From positions 1 through 6,653 of the forward strand of contig JAIJLI010000120.1 of the NCBI GenBank assembly GCA_022722495.1: a stretch of DNA of 6,653 nt. Direction: 5' to 3'. Source of the DNA: Dialister sp. (lineage in GTDB: Bacteria > Bacillota > Negativicutes > Veillonellales > Dialisteraceae). The notes beneath the pieces are model-generated. The model was not told the DNA's origin and did not search any database. It saw nothing but the letters and a program-made list of their open reading frames with translations. Numbering within the stretch: the stretch's first letter is position 1; the number at the start of each line of letters is the position of its first letter. Of this stretch, positions 1-5,464 are shown one piece after another. A program made the translations under genes and the position numbers.

Positions 1-64
1 GTATATACACTATATGAATTACATGCGCTTATTGAGAGGCTCCCTCATGTCTTATGGTCACTTC

Positions 65-70
65 GGAGGT
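65..70 (+). promoter_or_regulatory. ribosome binding site that sets the echA start
   Basis: GGAGGT lies 7 nt before the ATG at 78. An in-frame ATG at 54 lies upstream of this site, so the site would fall inside the gene if 54 were used. This favours 78 as the start. I saw no convincing -35/-10 promoter pair in bases 1-64, so the operon promoter may lie further upstream, outside the window. Confidence 0.85.
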
Positions 71-77
71 CGATTTT

Positions 78-1979
78 ATGCTTCTACCCCTCTTGCTGTT
101 TCTTTTGCCGCTTGCGACGGCCGTGGTCCTGCTCCTGACACGCGATGCCTCCTTCCGCACCCTGCTCGTGAAAGGCTCGGCAGCGGTGATGATGGGGCTC
201 GCACTTGCCGTTGCCGTCACCTGCTTTAATGAGCCGGTGAGGATTGGCGTAGGCAGTGAACTCTTGAAAGCGGTGATGCTGGCGGCAGATTTCCTTGTCA
301 TCCTGGTGGTCTGCTACTATGCGAAGAAATTCAAGCGCTACAGCATCGCACTTCTAGGCCTTGTGCAGTTTGCGATCGTGGCGGCCTTTGAATGGCATAT
401 GGGCGAGCGCATCTATGTATCATGGGATTTCCTCATCGATCACTTTACCATCATCATGATCCTGATCGCCGGCATCATCGGCGGACTCATCGCAGTGTAC
501 TCCTTGGGCTACATGGCGCAGTACCATCGAAAGCATGCGGGGATCCCTGACCGGCGCGGCTTTTTCTTCTTTGTGGTCTTCCTCTTCCTTTCAGCGATGT
601 TTGGCCTTGTCATGTCGAACAATCTGCTCTTCATGTACACCTTCTGGGAGATCACGTCTCTCTGCTCCTTCCTCCTGATCGGCTATTCGCAGACGAATGA
701 AGCGATCCACAATTCCTGCAAGGCGCTCTGGATGAACCTTTTGGGCGGGCTTGCCTTTGCATTGGCGATCGTCCTTCTGGGGGAGAAATACTACACGGTC
801 GAGCTGTCTCTCTTGGTGAATCTGGGCCGCAGCCGTGAACCGGTCGAGCTTATCGCAGCGCTCCTCGTCTTCTGCGGATTCACAAAATCGGCGATGATGC
901 CCTTCTCCGGATGGCTTCTGGGGGCGATGGTGGCACCGACGCCGACCTCGGCGCTCCTGCACTCCTCGACCATGGTCAAGGCGGGCGTCTTCCTCATCAT
1001 CAAGCTCGCGCCGATCTTGGGGGACAACCATGTCGGCATCATGGCGATGCTGGTGGGCGGGATCACCTTCTTCTTCGCTTCCTGCGCGGCCATTTCCCAG
1101 TCCGATGGGAAAAAGGTGCTCGCATACTCCACGATCTCGAATCTCGGTCTGATCGTCTGCTGTGCAGGCACAGGCTCCTATGAAGCCGCATGGACGGCGA
1201 TCATGATCGTCATCTTCCACGCGGTCGCGAAGTCTCTCCTCTTCCTCACGGTCGGCACGGCAGAGCAGCAGCTCGGCAGCCGCGATCTGGAAAATTTCGA
1301 TGGCATTTTCAATTCCATGCCGCGCCTTTCGCTCTGCATGGTGATCGGTATCTGCGGGATGTTCCTTGCGCCGTTCGGCATGCTGATCTCCAAGTGGGCC
1401 GCTATGAAAGCCTTCGTCGATGCAGGACAGCCGCTGCTTCTCCTCGTCCTCGTCTACGGCTCGGCGACCACGCTCTTCTACTGGACGAAGTGGCTCGGCA
1501 AGATCACGACCTTTGTCCCGACGAATGAAAACCGCGAGCGAGGGATCCTTGGCGTCGAATGGACGGCGCTCAAAACGCTGGCAGCACTGACGCTCATCGT
1601 CTGCGTGCTCTTCCCGCTCGTTTCGAAATACGGCGTCATCCCCTACCTTGCACTCACCTATCATGCAACGGCAGAGGTCATCGCGCAGAGCAATCTCTGG
1701 ATCATGTCGCTCATGGTCTTCCTCCTGGTCGTCCTGCCGCTGCGCTTCGGCAAAAGCCGCGAGAAGAAACAGGTCGTCACAAATCTTTCCGGGGAGAACC
1801 TCGGAAGTGACAATGCCTATCGCGGCGCCGGCGGACGTGTTGTCCCCGTCACATTGCGGAACTGGTATCTGGAGAGCTGGTTCGGTGAAGACCGCATGAA
1901 GCTCCTGGGCTACACCGCAGCCCTTGCCTGCGTCCTGATGGAGCTGTCTTTGACTGTAGGAGGTGCATTCCATGTCTGA
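78..1979 (+). CDS. echA: Ech hydrogenase subunit A, NuoL-like ion-translocating membrane protein
   Basis: The predicted protein has 633 residues and is the large antiporter-like membrane subunit of an Ech-type energy-converting hydrogenase. In this family it carries the proton or sodium channel driven by electron flow from ferredoxin to H+. Seen in the sequence: many hydrophobic helices along most of the length; a NuoL/Mrp-type core at about residues 185-450 with WEITSLCSFLLIGY (Glu191), a lysine in TKSAMMPFSGWLLGAM (Lys270), PTPTSALLHSSTMVKAG (Lys301), KKVLAYSTISNLGLI (345-359), HAVAKSLLF (His381, Lys385) and a helix-end lysine in GMLISKW (Lys439). These are the charged residues expected in the ion path of complex I antiporter subunits. 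The C-terminal third (about 500-633) is a less conserved mixture of helices and a basic loop near 560-575. ATG 78 is chosen over ATG 54 because of its ribosome binding site. The gene ends with an 8-nt overlap with echB, so the two are probably translationally coupled. No frameshift or missing core residue was seen. It could be confused with HyfB or MbhH, but the downstream gene set supports EchA. Confidence 0.93.
   Translation: MLLPLLLFLLPLATAVVLLLTRDASFRTLLVKGSAAVMMGLALAVAVTCFNEPVRIGVGSELLKAVMLAADFLVILVVCYYAKKFKRYSIALLGLVQFAIVAAFEWHMGERIYVSWDFLIDHFTIIMILIAGIIGGLIAVYSLGYMAQYHRKHAGIPDRRGFFFFVVFLFLSAMFGLVMSNNLLFMYTFWEITSLCSFLLIGYSQTNEAIHNSCKALWMNLLGGLAFALAIVLLGEKYYTVELSLLVNLGRSREPVELIAALLVFCGFTKSAMMPFSGWLLGAMVAPTPTSALLHSSTMVKAGVFLIIKLAPILGDNHVGIMAMLVGGITFFFASCAAISQSDGKKVLAYSTISNLGLIVCCAGTGSYEAAWTAIMIVIFHAVAKSLLFLTVGTAEQQLGSRDLENFDGIFNSMPRLSLCMVIGICGMFLAPFGMLISKWAAMKAFVDAGQPLLLLVLVYGSATTLFYWTKWLGKITTFVPTNENRERGILGVEWTALKTLAALTLIVCVLFPLVSKYGVIPYLALTYHATAEVIAQSNLWIMSLMVFLLVVLPLRFGKSREKKQVVTNLSGENLGSDNAYRGAGGRVVPVTLRNWYLESWFGEDRMKLLGYTAALACVLMELSLTVGGAFHV
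1959..1963 (+). promoter_or_regulatory. ribosome binding site that sets the echB start
   Basis: GGAGG, within TAGGAGG, ends 8 nt before the ATG at 1972. An in-frame GTG at 1963 overlaps the last G of this site and cannot use it, so the ATG is the better start. The site lies inside the last codons of echA. Confidence 0.85.
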
Positions 1980-2847
1980 CTTCCTGATGCCTATCGCGGG
2001 GGGCCTCCTGTACCTCCTCTTAGCGCCGATCCTTGGCGGACTGCTTTCCGGGTGCGACCGCATCATCTCCGCCCGTATGCAGCGAAGAAAGGGACCGCCC
2101 CTCCTGCAGCCCTTCTATGATTTCCTGAAGCTGTGGGGAAAGCAGCCGATCGCTGTCAATAAGGCGGAAGGCTTCTACATCTTCGGCTTCCTTCTTTTCG
2201 TCCTTCTGACCGGCACCATCTTCTTCGCGCAGGGCGATATCCTGCTCGTCGTATTCACACTGACCATGGCGAGTGTCTGCCTCATCATTGCGGCGTATGC
2301 CGTCGACTCCCCCTACAGCCAGATCGGTGCAGAGCGTGAGCTTGTGCAGACCATGGCGTATGAACCGATGCTCCTCATGGTGGCACTCGGCTTTTACCTC
2401 GCCAGCGGCAGCTTCTCCGTCGGAGACATCTTGACGGGCGCCCATATGAATATCCTGCGTATGCCGGGCATCTTCTTCGGCCTCTGTTTTATCCTTCTCA
2501 TTAAATTCAGGAAATCGCCCTTCGATATCTCCATGTCGCATGAAGCGCATCAGGAGCTCATCGGCGGTCTGAAGACAGAGATCTCCGGCCGTACCCTGGC
2601 TATCGTCGAGATCGCGCACTGGTATGAGAATGTGTTTCTCTTTGGCCTCGTGCTCCTCTTCTTCGCATCGGATACCTGGTGGACATGGCTTCTCGGCTTT
2701 GCCATCTGCGAGATCGTTTTCTTCGCAGAGATTCTCATCGACAACTGCTGCGCCCGCATCAAGTGGGAGCGCATGCTCGCCTCCACCTGGCTCGTCGGCC
2801 TTATGGCAGGCTTTCTGAATATCGCATTTTTGATGTACTTCAAATAA
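1972..2847 (+). CDS. echB: Ech hydrogenase subunit B, NuoH-like membrane anchor
   Basis: This 291-residue integral membrane protein is the counterpart of complex I NuoH and of HycD. In the family it anchors the hydrogenase module to the membrane and forms the link between electron transfer and the ion channels. Seen: about eight hydrophobic segments; the amphipathic loop RRKGPPLLQPFYDFLKL at residues 38-54, typical of NuoH-type proteins; the acidic loop ERELVQTMAYEP starting at Glu121, with Glu123 and Glu131; and the loop RKSPFDISMSHEAHQEL (181-196) followed by GGLKTE (198-203), rich in Glu and His and matching the conserved cytoplasmic loop of the family. A hydrophobic C-terminal helix closes the protein. 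Length is normal for EchB. It overlaps echA by 8 nt (ATGTCTGA) and is followed by a 153-nt repeat-filled gap before echC. The identification rests on motifs and gene order, with no conflicting signal. Confidence 0.94.
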   Translation: MSDFLMPIAGGLLYLLLAPILGGLLSGCDRIISARMQRRKGPPLLQPFYDFLKLWGKQPIAVNKAEGFYIFGFLLFVLLTGTIFFAQGDILLVVFTLTMASVCLIIAAYAVDSPYSQIGAERELVQTMAYEPMLLMVALGFYLASGSFSVGDILTGAHMNILRMPGIFFGLCFILLIKFRKSPFDISMSHEAHQELIGGLKTEISGRTLAIVEIAHWYENVFLFGLVLLFFASDTWWTWLLGFAICEIVFFAEILIDNCCARIKWERMLASTWLVGLMAGFLNIAFLMYFK

Positions 2848-3000
2848 AGGTTGTCTGGTTCAGGTTGATGGGTTCAAGTGAGCGGCGTCGCGCTTTGCAC
2901 CGAATATAAAATGGCGGCGAAGCCGCCACTACAACCCTGAACTCTGAACCCTGAACCCAATAACACCCTATCCCAATTCACTCCATTCCGGAGGTCATGT
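2848..3000 (+). repeat. intergenic repeat element 1 (echB-echC gap)
   Basis: The gap is filled by short repeats with a 7-nt period. The left arm (2849-2876) is two 14-nt units of the form GGTTGNYKGGTTCA. The right arm (2936-2956) is three heptads of the form YCTGAAC. The arms are inverted relative to each other: GGTTCAGG at 2857-2864 is perfectly complementary to CCTGAACC at 2950-2957, which could close the gap as a long-range RNA or DNA stem. Between them lies a short perfect GC hairpin (2912-2928). The left arm begins one base after the echB stop codon. The right arm ends about 30 nt before the echC ribosome binding site (GGAGG at 2990-2994), which stays outside the potential stem. No gene or tRNA was recognised here. 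Confidence 0.8.
2912..2928. repeat. GC hairpin in gap 1
   Basis: TGGCGGC, a 3-nt loop GAA, then GCCGCCA form a perfect 7-bp stem. On the plus strand it is not followed by a T run, so it is not a convincing intrinsic terminator within the operon. On the minus strand the stem is followed by TTTTATA, which is terminator-like but has no recognised minus-strand gene to serve. Confidence 0.7.
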
Positions 3001-3432
3001 ATGAGCTTTGAAAAGAAATCTCCCTGGCTGATCCACTATGACGGATCGTCCTGCAACGGCTGTGATATCGAGGTGCTTGCGTGCCTGACACCGCTCTATG
3101 ACGTGGAGCGCTTCGGCATCGTCAATACCGGCGACCCGAAGCACGCCGATATTTTCCTTGTCACCGGCGGCGTGAACGCACAGAACCTGCCTGTCGTCCG
3201 TCAGATCTATGAACAGATGCCGGAGCCGAAGGTGGTGATCGCCGTCGGGACCTGCGCCTGCAGCGGCGGCATCTTCCGCGAGTGCTATAATATGCTTGGC
3301 GGCATGGACAAGGCGATCCCCGTCGATGTCTACGTCCCCGGCTGCGCCGCACGTCCGGAGGCCATCATCGATGGCGTCGTAAAAGGCCTTTCCGTGCTGG
3401 AAGAAAAGCAGAAGAAACTGAGAAAAGGTTGA
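3001..3432 (+). CDS. echC: Ech hydrogenase subunit C, NuoB-like small subunit
   Basis: This 143-residue protein is the hydrogenase small subunit, homologous to NuoB/PSST of complex I. In the family it binds the single proximal [4Fe-4S] cluster that hands electrons to the NiFe site in EchE. Seen: the N-terminal motif SSCNGCDIEVLAC, giving Cys18 and Cys21; GTCACSGGIF, giving Cys85; and VPGCAARPEAI, giving Cys115. These four match the expected proximal-cluster ligands. Extra cysteines occur at 28, 87 and 95. The protein is soluble, of normal length for EchC, and lacks the N-terminal extension and extra clusters of group 1 small subunits. Start: ATG 3001 has GGAGG (2990-2994) 6 nt upstream; an out-of-frame ATG at 2997 is ignored. 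Oddity: the last codon (Gly143) and the TGA stop lie inside the first unit of the following repeat, whose 15-nt sequence at 3426-3440 is identical to 2862-2876 behind echB. The original C-terminus may thus have been altered slightly. Confidence 0.95.
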   Translation: MSFEKKSPWLIHYDGSSCNGCDIEVLACLTPLYDVERFGIVNTGDPKHADIFLVTGGVNAQNLPVVRQIYEQMPEPKVVIAVGTCACSGGIFRECYNMLGGMDKAIPVDVYVPGCAARPEAIIDGVVKGLSVLEEKQKKLRKG

Positions 3433-3463
3433 TGGGTTCAGGTTGGCGGGTTCAAGGTTATGG

Positions 3464-3493
3464 TGCGGTGCGAAATATTTATAAAGCGCCGCA
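3464..3493. repeat. GC hairpin with A/T-rich loop, copy 1
   Basis: TGCGGTGC (3464-3471) pairs with GCGCCGCA (3486-3493) through one G-U wobble in RNA, around a 14-nt A/T-rich loop. It resembles the hairpins at 3614-3640 and 5315-5342. No T run follows, so it is unlikely to be a simple terminator. Confidence 0.75.
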
Positions 3494-3613
3494 CTATCCA
3501 CCCTGAAGTTTGAAAGCAGGGATTAGTAGCTAGGGATTAGGGATTAGTGGTGCCGAGTGACTGGTGACTTGTAGCTTGAATAACACCTTCGGGCATCGCC
3601 TTATTTATACTTT

Positions 3614-3640
3614 GCGGCGCTTCTGATTTTTATGCGCCGC
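3614..3640. repeat. GC hairpin with A/T-rich loop, copy 2 (inverted)
   Basis: GCGGCGC (3614-3620) pairs perfectly with GCGCCGC (3634-3640) around a 13-nt loop. Read on the minus strand, the loop (ATAAAAATCAGAA) closely resembles the loop of the 5315-5342 hairpin (ATCAAAATATGGAA), with identical stems. This is one of the marks showing that the element in this gap is inverted relative to the one in the echE-echF gap. Confidence 0.8.
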
Positions 3641-3695
3641 TCCTGAACCCTGAACCCCGAACCTATTTCTATCCCCCTCCCAAAGGAGAACATCT

Positions 3696-4136
3696 ATGAA
3701 ACAGCAGTTTATCACCATTCGCCCGGAAGACCTCTTGGAGCGTGTGGCGCGATTCAAAAAAGAAGGCTGCCGCCTGGTACAGATCCTCTGCACCCGTACC
3801 ACGGAGGGCTTCGAACTGACATACACCTTTGACAAAAATTATTTTCTCTACCACCTGCGCCTGACCGCGGCGCTCGACGGTTCCGTCATGAGCATCACGA
3901 GCCTGTATTGGTACGCCTTTGTGTGGGAGAATGAGATCCACGATCTTTTCGGGCTGGATGTCCGTTTCATCGCGCCCGATGTGGACTATGGCGGGCATTT
4001 CTATCACCTTGCGCAGAAGACGCCGTGGCATGACCTGTCGAATGCCGTCCACGCGAAGCAGGCCGTGAAGGTGAACCTTCGAAGCGGTCTTGGCGTCGAT
4101 GCATCTGTCGTGAAGAAGGAGGATGGCAATGGCTGA
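3696..4136 (+). CDS. echD: Ech hydrogenase subunit D, NuoC-like
   Basis: This 146-residue soluble subunit corresponds to NuoC (30 kDa subunit) of complex I and the N-terminal part of HycE. It carries no metal-binding motif and is thought to be structural, contacting the large and small subunits. Seen: the family signature at about residues 70-90, WYAFVWENEIHDLFGLDV, with Trp77, Glu78, Glu80, Asp83, Phe85 and Gly86, matching the WxExEIxDLFG motif of NuoC proteins, followed by a short segment with Pro and GGHFYHL. The N-terminal half (ITIRPEDLLERVARFKKEGC) fits the alpha/beta fold of the family. Start ATG 3696 has AAAGGAGAA 7 nt upstream by its GGAG core. The stop overlaps the echE start by 8 nt (ATGGCTGA), the same arrangement as echA-echB, which suggests coupled translation with the large subunit. 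The C-terminal 25 residues are weakly conserved. Confidence 0.92.
   Translation: MKQQFITIRPEDLLERVARFKKEGCRLVQILCTRTTEGFELTYTFDKNYFLYHLRLTAALDGSVMSITSLYWYAFVWENEIHDLFGLDVRFIAPDVDYGGHFYHLAQKTPWHDLSNAVHAKQAVKVNLRSGLGVDASVVKKEDGNG
4116..4122 (+). promoter_or_regulatory. ribosome binding site that sets the echE start
   Basis: AAGGAGG lies directly against an in-frame ATG at 4123 (no spacer) but 6 nt before the ATG at 4129. The spacing rules in favour of 4129. The site lies within the end of echD. Confidence 0.85.
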
Positions 4137-5214
4137 ACTCACTACCGTTTCCTTTGGCCCGCAGCATCCGGTCCTGCCGGAGCCGATCCATCTGGATCTG
4201 GAGCTGAAGGATGAGAAAGTCGTCCGCGCCGTGCCGTCCATCGGCTACGTCCACCGCGGACTGGAAAAGCTGGTCGAGAAGCGCGATTTCAAGCAGTTCA
4301 TCTATGTCGCAGAGCGTGTCTGCGGCATCTGCTCCTTCGGGCATGGCTGGGGCTATGCGAAGGCCGTCGAAGGACTGATGGAGATCGACGTGCCGCGCCG
4401 TGCGAGCTACCTGCGTACGATCTGGCATGAGCTTTCCCGCCTGCACAGCCATCTCCTGTGGCTCGGGCTTGGCGCGGATGCGCTGGGCTTCGAGAGCCTT
4501 TTCATGCACTGCTGGCGGCTTCGCGAGACGATCCTGGATATTTTCGAAGAAACGACCGGCGGCCGCGTCATCTTCTCTGTCTGCGAGGTGGGCGGCGTGC
4601 GCCGTGACCTCACGGATGCCATGAAGAAGAGCATCGAGGAGAGACTCACCGGTCTGCGCAAGGAGATCGAAGAGATGGCGTCTGTCTTTCTCTATGACGA
4701 TACCATCCAGACGCGTCTGGAGGGAGTCGGTATCCTTTCGATGAATGAGGCGATGGATCTGGGCTGTGTCGGCCCGATGGCACGTGCCAGCGGCGTCCCG
4801 AATGATTACCGTATGGCCGATGATGACGGCGCATACAGGGATCTGGGATTTCATCCGGTCCTGGAGCAGACCGGCGACTGCCTCGCCCGTACGAAGGTAC
4901 GTATCCGCGAGCTCTACCAGTCTATCGACATCATTCTAGGCGCGCTCGAAAATCTCCCGGAAGGCGCGATCGCATCGCCTGTCCGCGGCGTCCCGCCCAA
5001 GGGTGAATTTTTCACCCGCGTCGAGCAGCCGCGCGGCGAAGCCATCTACTATATCAAGGGAAATGGCACCAAGAACCTCGAGCGCTTCCGCCTCCGCACC
5101 CCGACGAACTGCAATATCGCGGCCCTTGTCAAAATGCTGCAGGGCTGCGACCTCGCCGATGTGCCGAATATCATCCTGACCATCGACCCCTGCATCAGCT
5201 GCTGCGAAAGATAG
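4129..5214 (+). CDS. echE: Ech hydrogenase subunit E, [NiFe] large (catalytic) subunit
   Basis: This 361-residue protein holds the NiFe active site where protons are reduced to H2. It is homologous to NuoD (49 kDa) of complex I. Seen: N-terminal SFGPQHP and GYVHRGLEKL, common to NuoD and group 4 hydrogenases; the first nickel-binding motif RVCGICSFGH with Cys65 and Cys68; the central stretch with ILDIFEETTGGRVIF and GGVRRDL; GPMARASGVPNDYR; the C-terminal region with RTPTNCNIAAL; and the second nickel motif DPCISCCER with Cys355 and Cys358. All four expected nickel ligands are present, so it should be an active hydrogenase and not a complex I subunit. The protein stops three residues after Cys358, so there is no C-terminal peptide for a maturation protease to remove. 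As I recall, this is also true of some Ech and CooH proteins. An additional Cys359 directly follows the last ligand where Thr is common. It overlaps echD by 8 nt. Repeat element 3 begins immediately after its TAG. Confidence 0.96.
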   Translation: MAELTTVSFGPQHPVLPEPIHLDLELKDEKVVRAVPSIGYVHRGLEKLVEKRDFKQFIYVAERVCGICSFGHGWGYAKAVEGLMEIDVPRRASYLRTIWHELSRLHSHLLWLGLGADALGFESLFMHCWRLRETILDIFEETTGGRVIFSVCEVGGVRRDLTDAMKKSIEERLTGLRKEIEEMASVFLYDDTIQTRLEGVGILSMNEAMDLGCVGPMARASGVPNDYRMADDDGAYRDLGFHPVLEQTGDCLARTKVRIRELYQSIDIILGALENLPEGAIASPVRGVPPKGEFFTRVEQPRGEAIYYIKGNGTKNLERFRLRTPTNCNIAALVKMLQGCDLADVPNIILTIDPCISCCER

Positions 5215-5243
5215 GTCGGGTTCAAGGTTCAGGGATAGCCCAT

Positions 5244-5281
5244 GGGGCGTGAGGCCCCTTGATTGTGGATGAAAGCCTCGC
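5244..5281. repeat. alternative stem-loops behind echE
   Basis: GGGGC (5244-5248) can pair with GCCCC (5254-5258) around a 5-nt loop. Alternatively GTGAGGC (5249-5255) can pair with GCCTCGC (5275-5281) with one G-U pair. The two stems exclude each other, which is a switch-like layout, but the first has no following T run. It may be part of the repeat and nothing more. Confidence 0.35.
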
Positions 5282-5314
5282 TTGAATTAGAAATGAGAAA
5301 TGCGAAATGGTGGT

Positions 5315-5342
5315 GCGGCGCATCAAAATATGGAAGCGCCGC
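5315..5342. repeat. GC hairpin with A/T-rich loop, copy 3
   Basis: GCGGCGC (5315-5321) pairs perfectly with GCGCCGC (5336-5342) around the 14-nt loop ATCAAAATATGGAA. The stem is identical to that of the 3614-3640 hairpin and nearly so to that of 3464-3493. No T run follows on the plus strand. Confidence 0.8.
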
Positions 5343-5464
5343 GGAGTGTCAATCATGGCGATGCCCGAAGATGGCATTTCAGTCACTAGTCACTCGAGGC
5401 TCCTAATCCCTAATCCCTAGCTACCAGTCACTAGTCACTAGTCACCCATCCAAAGGAGGCAATT

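Larger units (their letters stand above)
3427..3662 (+). repeat. intergenic repeat element 2 (echC-echD gap), composite
   Basis: The whole 263-nt gap after echC is built from repeats. From left to right: two 14-nt units of the form GGTTGRYGGGTTCA (3427-3454) plus a degenerate unit; a hairpin at 3464-3493; four in-register heptads at 3520-3547 (three GGATTAG and one TAGCTAG); two heptads AGTGACT and GGTGACT at 3556-3569; the 14-mer CTTCGGGCATCGCC at 3587-3600; a hairpin at 3614-3640; and three CYYGAAC-type heptads at 3642-3662. GGGTTCAGG at 3434-3442 is the exact complement of CCTGAACCC at 3642-3650, so the outer arms form an inverted pair. The block 3520-3640 matches, in reverse orientation, the block 5315-5423 in the echE-echF gap. 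The echD ribosome binding site (3682-3690) lies just outside the element. No protein gene was recognised. Confidence 0.85.
5215..5446 (+). repeat. intergenic repeat element 3 (echE-echF gap), composite
   Basis: The 250-nt gap between echE and echF starts with GGTCGGGTTCAAGGTT directly after the echE stop; 13 nt of it (5217-5229) are identical to 3447-3459 behind echC. Next come a possible hairpin region (5244-5281), three AGAAATG-type heptads (5289-5309), a hairpin (5315-5342), the 14-mer GGCGATGCCCGAAG (5357-5370), two AGTCACT heptads (5381-5394), two CTAATCC heptads and one CTAGCTA (5403-5423), and three AGTCACY heptads (5426-5446). The stretch 5315-5423 is colinear with the reverse complement of 3520-3640. 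The echF ribosome binding site (AAAGGAGG, 5452-5459) follows immediately. Unlike gaps 1 and 2, the right edge lacks TGAACC heptads. No protein or RNA gene was recognised. Confidence 0.85.

Noticed and set aside
54..77. Upstream ATG giving an EchA with 8 extra residues
   Set aside because: The added residues are polar, lack their own ribosome binding site, and the GGAGGT at 65-70 is correctly spaced only for ATG 78.
591..2066. Long minus-strand open frame of 491 codons opposite echA
   Set aside because: It is rich in Arg, Asp, Glu and His with no recognisable domain, lies opposite a clear NuoL-like gene, and is best explained by the strong third-position GC bias of echA.
2870..2880. GGGTTCAAGT resembling a tRNA T-arm
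   Set aside because: No acceptor stem, anticodon arm or D-arm could be found around it. The match is explained by the GGGTTCA repeat.
2912..2928. Intrinsic terminator splitting the operon after echB
   Set aside because: The hairpin has no downstream T run on the plus strand and the downstream genes are needed for the same complex.
3432..3506. Mini-frames starting at TGATG in the repeats behind echB (2868) and echC (3432), both beginning Met-Gly-Ser
   Set aside because: Very short (13 and 24 codons), poor ribosome binding sites, and made of repeat sequence with a 7-nt period that does not keep frame. Re-initiation is possible but unsupported.
3967..4854. Minus-strand open frame of 295 codons opposite echD/echE
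   Set aside because: The plus-strand reading has the full NiFe large-subunit motifs. The antisense product has no family signature and spans two real genes.
2849..5446. CRISPR array
   Set aside because: The repeats are 7-nt tandem units without spacers of regular length, and no cas gene is present.
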